A DNA stretch of 41,569 bases from NCBI GenBank assembly GCA_902825855.1, contig CADECW010000006.1:63302-104870 (forward strand), in the 5' to 3' direction. Shown one piece after another: positions 16,120-24,906 of this stretch. The position numbers and the translations under genes are program-made. The notes under the pieces are model-generated. The model was not told where the DNA came from. It did no database searches and saw only the letters and a list, made by a program, of their open reading frames with translations. Source of the stretch: an uncultured Rhodospirillales bacterium. Lineage in GTDB: Bacteria > Pseudomonadota > Alphaproteobacteria > Reyranellales > Reyranellaceae. Position 1 is the stretch's first letter, and every line of letters begins with the position of its first letter.

Positions 16120-18189
16120 ATGTCGCGTTGGCGTGTTGGCGTTGATTCGGGCGGTACCTTTACCGACATCTGCCTCTTCGACGAACAGGGAGGCCGCATC
16201 GAGACCTGGAAGGTGCCGTCGACTCCGGACGATCCCTCCCGCGGCATCGCCCAGGGCTTGGAGGAGGGAATGCGCCGTGTGGCGCCCGACGCGACGAGCC
16301 CGGCGGCCCCCATCGTCTACTTCGGCCACGGCACCACCGTCGCGACCAACGCGCTGATCCAGCATCGCGGCGTGAAGACCGGACTGGTGACCACCGACGG
16401 CTTTCGCGACCTGCTAGAGATCGGCCGCCAGAAGCGGCCCGACCTTTACGACATCCAGGCCGACAAGCCGCTCACCCTGGTTCCGCGAGATCTGCGGCTG
16501 GAAGTGCCCGAGCGCCTGCGCCACACGGGCGAGGTCGACGTGCCGCTCGACGAGAGCCGGATGCGCGCCGCCGCCCGTGCGCTGAAGGCGGCCGGCGTGA
16601 AGGCCGTCGCCGTGTCCTTCCTCTACGGATTCATCCGGGCCGATCACGAAAAGCGCGCGGTGGAGATTCTCCGCGAAGAGATGCCCGAAGCCTTCATCTC
16701 GGCCGGCCACGAGATCGCGCCGGAGTTCCGCGAGTACGAACGGCTGTCGACGGTGGTGCTGAACGCCTATCTCGGCCCGGTGATGGAAAACTACATCCGC
16801 CGGCTGAGCCCGCGGCTGCAAGCCCTCGGCATGACGGCGACGCCGCATCTCACGCAATCCAACGGCGGCGTCATCGGATTTGCGACGGCGGCCGAGATGC
16901 CGGTGCGCACGGTGCTATCCGGCCCCTCGACCGGCGTGGTCGGCGCCCAGGCGATCGGCCGGTTGGCCGGCTTCGAGGACCTCATAACGTTCGACATGGG
17001 CGGTACCTCGACGGACGTCGCCCTGCTGCAAGGCGGCCGCTGCCGGCTTGCCGCCGAAGCGACGGTGCACGGCTATCCGATCAAGGCGCCGATGCTCGAC
17101 ATCCACACTGTGGGCGCGGGCGGCGGCTCGATCGCCTATATCGACAGCGGCGGCCTTTTGAAGGTGGGGCCGCGCTCCGCCGGCGCCGATCCTGGCCCCG
17201 CCTGCTACGACAAGGGTAACCCCGAGCCCGCGGTCACCGACGCCAACGTCGTGCTGCAGACCTTGAACCCGCAGCACCTGCTGGGGGGCCGCATGAAGAT
17301 CCGCCGCGACCTCGCCGAGCAGGCGATCGCGCACCTGGCAGCGAAGCTCGGCCTCGGCGTGCCGCAGACGGCGCAAGGCATCCTGTCGGTCGTCACGGCG
17401 AACATGGCGCGCGCCATCCGCGTCATCTCCGTGCAGCGCGGTCACGATCCACGCGACTACACGCTGATGGCGTTCGGCGGGGCGGGGCCCTTGCACGCCG
17501 TGCGGCTCGCCAGGGAACTCGAGATCGGGCGCGTGCTGGTGCCGGCGAACCCCGGCATCCTGTGCGCGATGGGCCTGCTGCTGACCGACCTGCGCGCCGA
17601 CTTCGCGCTGACGCGCCTGATGCCTGCGACCGACGCGTCGATAGCCGATGTCGCCGAAGGCTTCGCGGCGCTGGCCGAGCGCGCCGGGCGCTGGTTCGAC
17701 AACGAAGGTATCGCTTCCTCCGACCGGCACATCACGCGCAGCGTCGACATGCGCTACCACGGCCAAAATTATGAGCTGAGCGTCGCTGTGCCCGAGGGAG
17801 CGATCGGAAAAGACACCATGCAGGCGCTGGCTGCCGGCTTCGCCGACGTGCATCGCCAGCGCTACGGCTTCGTCGCCGCCGGCGACCCTGTGCAGATCGT
17901 CACGCTGCGCGTCGAGGCCATCGGCGCCGTCCGCAAGGCCGAGCTTCGCGCTCACCCGGAAAGCGACCGGAATGCGTCGGGCGCCATCGTGCAGCGCCGT
18001 CCTGTCTGGCTGGCGGAAGCCGGTGATTTCGTCGACACGCCGGTCTACGACCGCGAAGCGCTGCGTGCGGGCAATCGCCTTGCCGGTCCGGCCATCGTCG
18101 AACAGATGGATGCCACCACCCTCGTGCCCTCCGGCTGGACCGCGCGAGTGGATGTCTACCTCAATCTCATCCTCGAGGCGGCGACATGA
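16120..18189 (+). CDS. hyuA: Hydantoinase/oxoprolinase A subunit (HyuA-like), pair 2
   Basis: A 689-residue HyuA-family ATPase. Motifs are GVDSGGTFTD near residue 7, FGHGTTVATNALIQHRG, ITFDMGGTSTDVALL and GAGGGSIAYID. It pairs with the HyuB-like product encoded next. The start could be the ATG at 16120 or a GTG at 16111 that overlaps the Rieske stop; neither has a strong ribosome site, and the ATG begins the conserved sequence. It differs clearly from the pair-1 HyuA (9735-11792), for example in VDSGG against VDIGG and in the first-lobe sequence, so this is a separate paralogue and not a recent duplicate. Confidence 0.92.
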   Translation: MSRWRVGVDSGGTFTDICLFDEQGGRIETWKVPSTPDDPSRGIAQGLEEGMRRVAPDATSPAAPIVYFGHGTTVATNALIQHRGVKTGLVTTDGFRDLLEIGRQKRPDLYDIQADKPLTLVPRDLRLEVPERLRHTGEVDVPLDESRMRAAARALKAAGVKAVAVSFLYGFIRADHEKRAVEILREEMPEAFISAGHEIAPEFREYERLSTVVLNAYLGPVMENYIRRLSPRLQALGMTATPHLTQSNGGVIGFATAAEMPVRTVLSGPSTGVVGAQAIGRLAGFEDLITFDMGGTSTDVALLQGGRCRLAAEATVHGYPIKAPMLDIHTVGAGGGSIAYIDSGGLLKVGPRSAGADPGPACYDKGNPEPAVTDANVVLQTLNPQHLLGGRMKIRRDLAEQAIAHLAAKLGLGVPQTAQGILSVVTANMARAIRVISVQRGHDPRDYTLMAFGGAGPLHAVRLARELEIGRVLVPANPGILCAMGLLLTDLRADFALTRLMPATDASIADVAEGFAALAERAGRWFDNEGIASSDRHITRSVDMRYHGQNYELSVAVPEGAIGKDTMQALAAGFADVHRQRYGFVAAGDPVQIVTLRVEAIGAVRKAELRAHPESDRNASGAIVQRRPVWLAEAGDFVDTPVYDREALRAGNRLAGPAIVEQMDATTLVPSGWTARVDVYLNLILEAAT

Positions 18190-19826
18190 CCAGGCTCGAC
18201 GCCATCACCGTCGAAGTCATCGGTGCCGCCATGGCCTCGATCGTCGAGGAGACCGGCGAGACGCTGATCCGCGCCTCGCATTCGACCAACATCAAGGAGC
18301 GGCGAGACTGCTCGACGGCATTGTTCAACGCCGCCGGCGAGACACTGTGCCAGGCCGAGCATATCCCGATCCATCTCGGCAGCTTTCTCGACCTGATCAA
18401 GCACATCATGCGGCGCTATCCGACCCAGGACATCCGGCCGGGCGACGCCTTCATCGGCAACGACGCGTACGAAGGTGGCGGCACGCATCTGCCCGACATC
18501 GTCGTCGCCGAGCCGATCTTCGTCGACGACCGCATGGTCGCCTGGACAGTGAACCTCGCCCACCATGCCGATTTCGTCGATCGCGGCCATGCCCATATCT
18601 TCCAGGAAGGCCTGCGCATCCCGCCGGTCCGACTTTATCGCGGCGGCGAGCTGCAGCGCGACGTGCAGGACCTGATCCTGCTGAACTGCCAGGTGCCCTC
18701 CGAGCGCCTGTCCGACCTGCGCGCCCAGATGGCCGCCAACCGCGCCGGCGTGCAGCGCTTCCGGGCGCTGGCCGCCAAGTACGGTACGGAGACCGTGCTG
18801 CAGGCGGGCGCGGCGCTGATGGACTACGCCGAGCGCAAGATGCGCTCCGCCATCGCCGCCATCCCCGACGGCACCTGGCGCTTCGAGGACGTGTTCGACA
18901 ACGAGGAGGTGAGCGGGCTTTTGCCGATGTCGGTCGAGGTGACGGTGAAGGGTGAGGAGATGTCGCTCGCCTTCGAGGCGCCCGAGCAGATGCGCGCCGG
19001 CATCAACATGACCTACACCGCACTCCTGGCCACGACCTACTACGTCGTGAAGTCGGTGCTCGATCCTTCCATCCCTCCCAATGCCGGACTGGCGCGGCCG
19101 CTAAGCATCACCGCGCCCGAAGGCAGCATCCTGAACTGCCTGCCGCCGGCTGCGGTCAACGGCCGATTGCAGACCTGCCAGCGCGTCGCCGACATGATCC
19201 TGGGTGCGCTGGCGCAGGCGGTGCCGGAACGCGTCATGGCCTGCTCGAACTCGGCGTGCACCGTGGCCTATTTCATTGGCAAGCGCCCCGCCGACGGTTC
19301 GACCTGGGTCTATCTCGAGACGATCGGCGGCGGCAGCGGCGCGCGCGCCCACAAGGACGGGCTGGACGGGGTCCACGTCCACACCACCAACACCTCCAAC
19401 CTGCCGGTCGAGGCGCTGGAAATCGAGTACCCTCTGCTGCTGACGCGCTACGAGCTGGTCGAGGATTCCGGCGGCGTCGGTCAGTATAGAGGCGGCATGG
19501 GCCTGCGTCGCGTCTATCAGGCGACGCACGATTGCCGGGTCCGCGTTGACATCACGCGCCAGCGTTCCCGGAGCTGGGGCTTGTTTGGCGGCGGCGCCGG
19601 CGCGCACGGCAAGGTCGAGGCCGGGCCGGGCGTGGTGTTCGACGGCGATTCAGCCGTGCTGAATACGGGTCAGTGGTTCGCCGTCGTCACACCGGGTGCA
19701 GGTGGCTTCGGCCCGCCGCGGCAGCGCGATCCCGCCGCGGCGGCGCGCGATCTCGTCGAGGGCGCGATCAGCCCGGCAACGGCGCGCGACATCTACGGCG
19801 TTCCAACCGGCCGCGATCCGCTCTAG
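18186..19826 (+). CDS. hyuB: Hydantoinase/oxoprolinase B subunit (HyuB-like), pair 2
   Basis: A 546-residue HyuB-family subunit. Its ATG overlaps the hyuA stop as ATGA, so the pair is translationally coupled. Conserved stretches are LDAITVEVIGAAMASIVEET, GNDAYEGGGTHLPDIVVAEP and the late glycine-rich GGGSGARAHKDGLDGVH block. With the preceding HyuA it would form the ATP-dependent cyclic-amide hydrolase. It is the last gene of the Rieske-hyuA-hyuB operon; a hairpin at 19859-19875 may end the transcript. Confidence 0.92.
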   Translation: MTRLDAITVEVIGAAMASIVEETGETLIRASHSTNIKERRDCSTALFNAAGETLCQAEHIPIHLGSFLDLIKHIMRRYPTQDIRPGDAFIGNDAYEGGGTHLPDIVVAEPIFVDDRMVAWTVNLAHHADFVDRGHAHIFQEGLRIPPVRLYRGGELQRDVQDLILLNCQVPSERLSDLRAQMAANRAGVQRFRALAAKYGTETVLQAGAALMDYAERKMRSAIAAIPDGTWRFEDVFDNEEVSGLLPMSVEVTVKGEEMSLAFEAPEQMRAGINMTYTALLATTYYVVKSVLDPSIPPNAGLARPLSITAPEGSILNCLPPAAVNGRLQTCQRVADMILGALAQAVPERVMACSNSACTVAYFIGKRPADGSTWVYLETIGGGSGARAHKDGLDGVHVHTTNTSNLPVEALEIEYPLLLTRYELVEDSGGVGQYRGGMGLRRVYQATHDCRVRVDITRQRSRSWGLFGGGAGAHGKVEAGPGVVFDGDSAVLNTGQWFAVVTPGAGGFGPPRQRDPAAAARDLVEGAISPATARDIYGVPTGRDPL

Positions 19827-19858
19827 AGTCTCCACGCTTTCGAGCACCAAGGGCGTCA

Positions 19859-19875
19859 CGGCCACCTGCTGGCCG
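19859..19875 (+). terminator. Candidate hairpin terminator after hyuB pair 2
   Basis: CGGCCA at 19859-19864 pairs perfectly with TGGCCG at 19870-19875 around a five-base loop. The following sequence is only moderately T-rich (GTGTGTCTCTATCCTT), so termination efficiency is doubtful. Confidence 0.35.
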
Positions 19876-19957
19876 GAGTGTGTCTCTATCCTTCGCTTAA
19901 AAACTTAGTGGTTTGTCCGCGTGCTGTGCGTTCCTTTTTTCAGGGAGGCTCAACGTC

Positions 19958-21292
19958 ATGCAAATCAATAAAGTGTCGCGTCGCGGAGTCATGGCCGGAG
20001 GCGTTGCCGCCGGTCTTGTCAGTGCACCGTTCGTGCGTAGTGCCAATGCAGCCGGAAGCCTGACGATCGGCATGTGGGATCATTGGGTGCCTGGCGCCAA
20101 TGATGTCCAGACGGCGATCATCAAGGAGTGGGCAGCCAAGGAGAAGGTCGATGTCACCATCGACTACATCACCAGCCAGGGCAACAAGCTGCTGGTGACC
20201 TTGACGGCGGAGGCGCAGGCCAAGTCGGGCCACGACATCATGGAATTCACCAACTGGGAGTCGGCGCAGATGAATACTGCGCTCGAGCCCGTCGACGATG
20301 TGGTGAAACGTGTCGTGGCGACCAACGGACCGATCGATCCCGCGGTCGAGTATCTTGGCAAGTTCGAGGGCCACTGGCTCGGCGTGCCGATGACCCGCGG
20401 CACCCTGCTGCTGGGCTGCTGCTCGCGCTTCGACATGATGAAGGAGTATGCCGGCATCGACGTGCAGGCGCTCTATCCCGCGGGCAAGCCGCCCAACGAC
20501 GCGAGCTGGACGTGGGATGCGTTTCTCGCGGCCGCCGAGAAGTGCCAGAAGGCGGGTTACGGCTTTGGCCTGCCGCTCGGCTCGACCACCGACACCAACC
20601 AGTGGGTCGGCGCCCTATTCCTCGCCTATGGCGCGCAGCTGATGGACGCCAAGGGCAACGTCACGGCGAAGTCCGACAACGTCAAACAGGTGCTGGAGTT
20701 CGGCAAGAAGCTCTATCCGTTCTGCCCGGCCGACGCCACGGCGTGGGACGACGCTTCGAACAACAAGTGGTTGCTCTCCGGCAAGGGCGCACTGATCATG
20801 AACCCGCCCAGCGCCTGGGCTGTCGGCAAGCGCGATGCCCCGCAGGTCGCCGAGAAATGCTGGACGCACGGCTTCCCCAAGGGGCCAGCGGGCCGCTTCA
20901 ACCCAATCCTGCCGCGTTTCTACGGCGTGTGGAAATTCACCAAGAACAAGGAGGCGGCCAAGAGCCTGCTCGAGTTCCTGACCTTGCGCCAGAACGCCGA
21001 GAAGCAGGTTGCGGCGAGCCAGGGCTACGACATCCCACCTTACTCGAAGTTCAACGACTTCAAGACCTGGGAAGATGAAGGTCCGCCCAAGGGCTCGCTG
21101 TCCCACTATCCGATCAAGGGTGGCGACCAGAAGGCGGGCGTGGTGTGCTCACCGGCACCGCCGCTGATCGCCGCGCAGATCTGGGCGCAGTCGATCCAGA
21201 ACCAGATGCTGGTCCGCTATGCCAAGGGCGAGTCGATGGAAAAGACCATCGACTGGGCCGCGCGCGAGGTCGAAGGCTTCAAGCGGACCTGA
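19958..21292 (+). CDS. Tat-exported ABC transporter solute-binding protein (family 1)
   Basis: A 444-residue extracellular solute-binding protein of the sugar/polyol-type family 1. The N-terminus carries a twin-arginine signal (VSRRGVMAGG, then a hydrophobic stretch and an ANAAG cleavage region), so the folded protein is exported by Tat. The mature part has the MWDHWVPGAND and FTNWESAQ segments common in this group. CAGGGAGG lies nine bases before the ATG at 19958, which fixes that start over an upstream GTG. No permease or ATPase genes are next to it, so it is an orphan within the window; its transporter must be elsewhere or it serves as a sensor. Its ligand may be the substrate of the downstream amine/guanidine cluster. 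Confidence 0.9.
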   Translation: MQINKVSRRGVMAGGVAAGLVSAPFVRSANAAGSLTIGMWDHWVPGANDVQTAIIKEWAAKEKVDVTIDYITSQGNKLLVTLTAEAQAKSGHDIMEFTNWESAQMNTALEPVDDVVKRVVATNGPIDPAVEYLGKFEGHWLGVPMTRGTLLLGCCSRFDMMKEYAGIDVQALYPAGKPPNDASWTWDAFLAAAEKCQKAGYGFGLPLGSTTDTNQWVGALFLAYGAQLMDAKGNVTAKSDNVKQVLEFGKKLYPFCPADATAWDDASNNKWLLSGKGALIMNPPSAWAVGKRDAPQVAEKCWTHGFPKGPAGRFNPILPRFYGVWKFTKNKEAAKSLLEFLTLRQNAEKQVAASQGYDIPPYSKFNDFKTWEDEGPPKGSLSHYPIKGGDQKAGVVCSPAPPLIAAQIWAQSIQNQMLVRYAKGESMEKTIDWAAREVEGFKRT

Positions 21293-21305
21293 CGTTGCAA
21301 ATCGC

Positions 21306-21336
21306 CCCGTCCCGTCGGCTTTGGCGACGGGACGGG
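21306..21336. terminator. Bidirectional hairpin between convergent genes
   Basis: A perfect 12-base-pair stem (21306-21317 with 21325-21336) around a seven-base loop lies between the solute-binding protein gene and the convergent deacetylase gene. The stem is very GC-rich; no long T run follows on either strand. Position and symmetry suit a two-way transcription stop. Confidence 0.65.
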
Positions 21337-21377
21337 CATAGGTTGCCGCGTCCTTCGACTCTGTGAAGTCGATGCAG

Positions 21378-22274
21378 TCACGCCGCCTTCGAAGTCTCGG
21401 TCCGATACCAGTCGAGGATCTCGGCACCCGTCCATGACACGACATGATCGTGCGCCAGGATGTGGTCGTAGAGCATTTCCAGGTATTTTATCCGATGCGG
21501 CACGCCCGTGAGATAAGGGTGGATGGAGATCGCCATCACCCTGGGCGCCGTCTTGCCCTCCTGCCAGAGCCGGTCGAACTGGTCGCGGCCGCGGCGCAGG
21601 ATCTCGTCGGAGGGTTGCTGCTGGACGGCGCTGATGACGACGTCGTTGACCTCCACGGTGTAAGGCACGGAGACCATGCTGCCGGTGCGCGTCTCGAGCG
21701 CAATGGGCTGCTCGTCCATCACCCAGTCGGCGACGTATTCGATGCCGGCTTCGGCCAGCAGGTCCAGCGTCTCGTCGGTCTCGGTCAATCCGGGGCTTTC
21801 CCAGCCGCGCGGCGGCTTGCCGGTGAAGCTCTTGATCGCCGCGATGGTATCGCGGATCGCCGTCTGCTGATCTTCCACCCTGTGCATCGGCCGCTGAACG
21901 AAGCCGTGGCCCATGAACTCCCAGCCCGCCTCGTGCGCAGCCTGGCAGGCCTCGCGATAGAGCTCGCAGGCGGTGCCGTTGACCGCGAACGTCGCCTTGA
22001 GATGGCGCGAGTTCAGCACCTCCAGGAAGCGCCAGAAGCCGACGCGCATGCCGTACTCGTGCCATGCCCAGTTGGGCACGTCGGGCAGCAGGGGATTTCC
22101 CATCGGCGGCGGCAACACCGTGCGCGGCATCGCCGCCAACGGGCTCCAGTTCTCGACATTGACGATGGTCCAGACGGCGACGCGCGCATCGCCCGGCAGC
22201 CTGAGGCGTGGCCGCTTGTGGATCGGCAGGTAAGGCGCGCGGCTGCGCAGGCTATGACCAGGCTCTTGCGTCAT
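21378..22274 (-). CDS. Polysaccharide-deacetylase-family protein, PuuE allantoinase-like
   Basis: A 298-residue NodB-homology protein. The layout (TIVNVENWSP, then WAWHEYGMRVGFWRFLEVL, ATFAVNGTACE, WEFMGHGFVQRPMHR, GWESPGLTETDETLDLLAE) is that of the cofactor-independent allantoinase PuuE and related amidohydrolytic deacetylases, not of peptidoglycan deacetylases. No signal peptide is present, so it acts in the cytoplasm. The start at 22274 is set by GGAGG five bases upstream; two further upstream in-frame starts would run into the divergent gene. It could open a ureide or remove an acyl group from a nitrogen compound within this cluster. Confidence 0.82.
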   Translation of the reverse strand: MTQEPGHSLRSRAPYLPIHKRPRLRLPGDARVAVWTIVNVENWSPLAAMPRTVLPPPMGNPLLPDVPNWAWHEYGMRVGFWRFLEVLNSRHLKATFAVNGTACELYREACQAAHEAGWEFMGHGFVQRPMHRVEDQQTAIRDTIAAIKSFTGKPPRGWESPGLTETDETLDLLAEAGIEYVADWVMDEQPIALETRTGSMVSVPYTVEVNDVVISAVQQQPSDEILRRGRDQFDRLWQEGKTAPRVMAISIHPYLTGVPHRIKYLEMLYDHILAHDHVVSWTGAEILDWYRTETSKAA

Positions 22275-22282
22275 CGAGACCT

Positions 22283-22311
22283 CCGACAGGACAGGCCGGG
22301 CACCGTATAGT
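22283..22311 (+). promoter_or_regulatory. Candidate sigma-70 promoter for the DAO-type oxidoreductase (leaderless)
   Basis: CCGACA (22283-22288) and TATAGT (22306-22311) are separated by 17 bases. The ATG at 22318 is the seventh base after the -10 box and no ribosome site precedes it, so the mRNA would start at or close to the start codon. Confidence 0.45.
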
Positions 22312-22317
22312 GAGTGC

Positions 22318-23469
22318 ATGTCCGAAGCGAGTTCGAGAGTAGTCATCGTCGGGGGCGGGGCCATGGGCTCGTCGCTCGCCTACCACTTGAAGAGCGACCG
22401 CAACTTCGCCGGCGAGGTCGTCGTGGTCGAGCGCGACCCGACCTATGCCCGCGCCTCGTCGGCGCTGTCGGCGAGTTCGATCCGCCAGCAGTTCTCCACG
22501 CCGCTCAACATCCATCTGTCGCGCTACGGCATCGGCTTTCTGCGCCAGGCGGCCAAGCTCCTGGACGTCGATCTCGGCTTGAAGGAGCCGGGCTATCTGT
22601 TCCTGGCGAGCGACGCCGGCGAGGCGGTGTTGCGGGCCAACCATACGATCCAGAAAGGCGAGGGCTGCACCGTCGAGCTCCTCGACCCCGCCGCATTGCG
22701 CGGTCGCTTTGCCTGGATATCGGACGAAGGCATACGGCTTGCCTCGCACGGCGTTGCCAACGAGGGCTGGTTCGACGGTCCGGCACTGATGCAGGCCTTT
22801 CGCCGCAAGGCCCGCGAGCTCGGCGCAAAGTACATTGCCGACGAGGTCGTCAGGCTTTCGCCCAACGCCGTTAACCTGCGCTCGGGCACCACGATCGAGG
22901 CCGGGACGATCGTGCTGGCGGCCGGTCCGTGGTCCGGCGAAGTCGCCGCCACCGCCGGCATCGCGTTGCCGGTCGAGCCGCGCCGGCGCTCGGTGTTCGT
23001 GTTCGATGTCCGCGAACCGCCGGGTCTGACGCCGCTTACCATCGATCCCTCGGGGACCTGGTTCCGCCCGGAGGGCCGCTTCTATATCGGCGGTACGACA
23101 CCGGCCCACGGTAACGATCCGCCGACAGCGCCACTCGAAGTTCAGCACCAGGAATGGGACGACATGGTGTGGCCGGTTCTGGCCAGCCGCGTGCCCGCCT
23201 TCGAGGCGGCAAAGGTGGTGAATTCGTGGGCGGGCTACTACGAGTACAATACCTTTGACCAGAACGGCATCGTCGGCCGCCACCCGGGGATCGAGAGCCT
23301 GATCTTCGCCACCGGCTTCTCGGGCCACGGCATCCAGCAGTCGCCGGCGGTCGGCCGCGCCGTCGCCGAACTGATCGTGCACGGCGACTATCGAACGCTC
23401 GATCTTTCGCCGTTCGGATATGAGCGGATATCCGCAGGCAGACCTATCCGGGAGCTGAACGTGGTGTGA
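22318..23469 (+). CDS. FAD-dependent oxidoreductase (DAO / glycine oxidase-like)
   Basis: A 383-residue flavoprotein of the D-amino-acid-oxidase (DAO) family. The Rossmann dinucleotide motif is VVIVGGGAMGSS at residues 8-19, and ARASSALSASSIRQQFSTPLN and the late ATGFSGHGIQQSPAVGRAVAELI segment are typical of sarcosine/dimethylglycine-oxidase-like members. It would oxidise a secondary or primary amine, giving an aldehyde or keto acid plus ammonia or amine. No signal peptide is seen. It is divergent from the deacetylase (43-base gap) and is followed by the aminotransferase and ureohydrolase genes, which suggests a shared amine-degradation pathway. Confidence 0.88.
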   Translation: MSEASSRVVIVGGGAMGSSLAYHLKSDRNFAGEVVVVERDPTYARASSALSASSIRQQFSTPLNIHLSRYGIGFLRQAAKLLDVDLGLKEPGYLFLASDAGEAVLRANHTIQKGEGCTVELLDPAALRGRFAWISDEGIRLASHGVANEGWFDGPALMQAFRRKARELGAKYIADEVVRLSPNAVNLRSGTTIEAGTIVLAAGPWSGEVAATAGIALPVEPRRRSVFVFDVREPPGLTPLTIDPSGTWFRPEGRFYIGGTTPAHGNDPPTAPLEVQHQEWDDMVWPVLASRVPAFEAAKVVNSWAGYYEYNTFDQNGIVGRHPGIESLIFATGFSGHGIQQSPAVGRAVAELIVHGDYRTLDLSPFGYERISAGRPIRELNVV

Positions 23470-23504
23470 TACTGTCCGGCCTTCTGGGCACGGCGGCAAC
23501 CCGG

Positions 23505-23538
23505 TGACGAGGTCCTTCGCTTGGCTCAGGACGACAAA
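23505..23538 (-). repeat. Dispersed-repeat fragment of the VILSEAKDL type
   Basis: Read on the minus strand this stretch translates as FVVLSQAKDLV, very like the VILSEAKDL peptide produced when a common extragenic bacterial repeat (core GTCATCCTGAGC...GCGAAGGACCT) is translated. The match is from memory of that repeat family. Only one copy is present in the window. It lies just before the aminotransferase and affects start-codon choice there. Confidence 0.5.
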
Positions 23539-23550
23539 GTGGAGAGTGCC

Positions 23551-24888
23551 GTGCCCGATCAAGTCCTTGTCAATTCGGATCTGCAGTCCGCCCTCGACGA
23601 GGCGCGCCAAGCTTATGCCGCCAACAACCCGAAAAGCTTCACACGCCACCAGGAGGCGTGTGAGGCCATGCCCGGAGGCAACACCCGGACCACGTTGCAC
23701 AATTCGCCGTTCCCGCTCACCGTGGTGCGCGGCGAGGGCTGCCGCCTGTGGGACGCTGACGGCCACGAATACATCGACGTGCTGGGCGAATACACCGCCG
23801 GCATCTACGGCCACTCCCATCCGGTGATCCGCGCCGCCATCGACCGCGCGCTGAACCACGGCTGGAACTATGGCGGTCGCAACGCCAACGAGGCCAGGCT
23901 CGCCAAGCTGGTAGCCGACCGCATGCCGTCGATCGACCTGGTGCGCTTCACCAACTCGGGCACGGAGGGCAATGTGATGGCGTTGGCGGGCGCGCGCGTC
24001 TTTGCCCAGCGCAAGGGGCGGGCCAAGGCCACCAAGGTCATGGTGTTCCACGGCGGCTACCACGGCGGCGTGCTCTATTTCGTGAGCGGCGGCAGTCCGG
24101 TGAACGTGCCCTACGAATACATCGTGGCGCCCTACAACGACGTCGAGGGAACACGTGCGCTGCTCGCCAAGCACGGCGAGGAGCTGTTCGCGGTCCTGCT
24201 CGAGCCGATGCAGGGCAGCCATGGCTGCCTGCCCGGTGACATCGACTTCCTGAAGATGGTGCGCGAGGAGACACGGGCGCGCGGCATCACCATGATCTTC
24301 GACGAGGTCATGACCTCGCGCCTGTCGCCGGGAGGCCTGCAGGAGAAGACGGGGGTGATCCCCGACATGACGACGCTCGGCAAGTACATCGGCGGCGGCA
24401 TGTCGTTCGGCGCCTTCGGCGGCCGGCGCGACATCATGGAGCTGTTCGATCCGACCAAGCCCGACCATTTGCCGCACGCCGGCACGTTCAACAACAACGC
24501 GCTCACCATGGCGGCGGGGGCGGCGGGCTACGGCGAGGTCTACACGCCGGCAGCCGCCAAGGAACTGAACGAGCGCGGCGAGAAGATCCGGCAACGGCTG
24601 AACGTGATCTGCCAGCGCGAGAAGGTGGCCTTCCAGTTCTCAGGCATCGGCTCGATGATGACGGCGCATGCCACCACGCGGCCCATCAGGACGGCGGCCG
24701 ACATCGCGTCGGGCAGCCAGGACGCCAAGGAACTGTTCTTCTTCGACATGATGGCGGCCGGCATCTGGATCGCCCGCCGCGGCTTCGTGGCGCTGAACAT
24801 CATGATCGGCGATGCGGAAGGTGACCGATTCGTGGCGGCGGTCGAGGAGTTCGTCACCGCGAGAAAGGCTCTTTTGCAGCCCAAATAA
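23551..24888 (+). CDS. Class III aminotransferase (glutamate-1-semialdehyde aminomutase-like)
   Basis: A 445-residue PLP enzyme of aminotransferase class III. Landmarks are EACEAMPGGNTRTTLHNSPF, GCRLWDADGHEYIDVLGEY, FTNSGTEGNVMALAGAR, the DEVMTSRL aspartate that contacts PLP, and the Schiff-base lysine in TTLGKYIGGGMSFGAFGG. Many members of this branch are amine- or beta-amino-acid aminotransferases and not true HemL enzymes. The start is uncertain: GTG at 23551 follows GGAGAG; a TTG at 23521 and a GTG at 23539 are in frame, but the first lies inside a repeat-like sequence. It is probably co-transcribed with the flanking oxidoreductase and ureohydrolase, and may transaminate the amine released by the latter. 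Confidence 0.88.
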   Translation: MPDQVLVNSDLQSALDEARQAYAANNPKSFTRHQEACEAMPGGNTRTTLHNSPFPLTVVRGEGCRLWDADGHEYIDVLGEYTAGIYGHSHPVIRAAIDRALNHGWNYGGRNANEARLAKLVADRMPSIDLVRFTNSGTEGNVMALAGARVFAQRKGRAKATKVMVFHGGYHGGVLYFVSGGSPVNVPYEYIVAPYNDVEGTRALLAKHGEELFAVLLEPMQGSHGCLPGDIDFLKMVREETRARGITMIFDEVMTSRLSPGGLQEKTGVIPDMTTLGKYIGGGMSFGAFGGRRDIMELFDPTKPDHLPHAGTFNNNALTMAAGAAGYGEVYTPAAAKELNERGEKIRQRLNVICQREKVAFQFSGIGSMMTAHATTRPIRTAADIASGSQDAKELFFFDMMAAGIWIARRGFVALNIMIGDAEGDRFVAAVEEFVTARKALLQPK

Positions 24889-24906
24889 CTACCTACATAG
24901 GCGCGC

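Noticed and set aside
22252..24594. 780-residue open frame on the minus strand
   Set aside because: It lies opposite the FAD oxidoreductase and aminotransferase, which have clear motifs. The composition (Arg/His/Gln-rich) is that of a GC-rich antisense frame.
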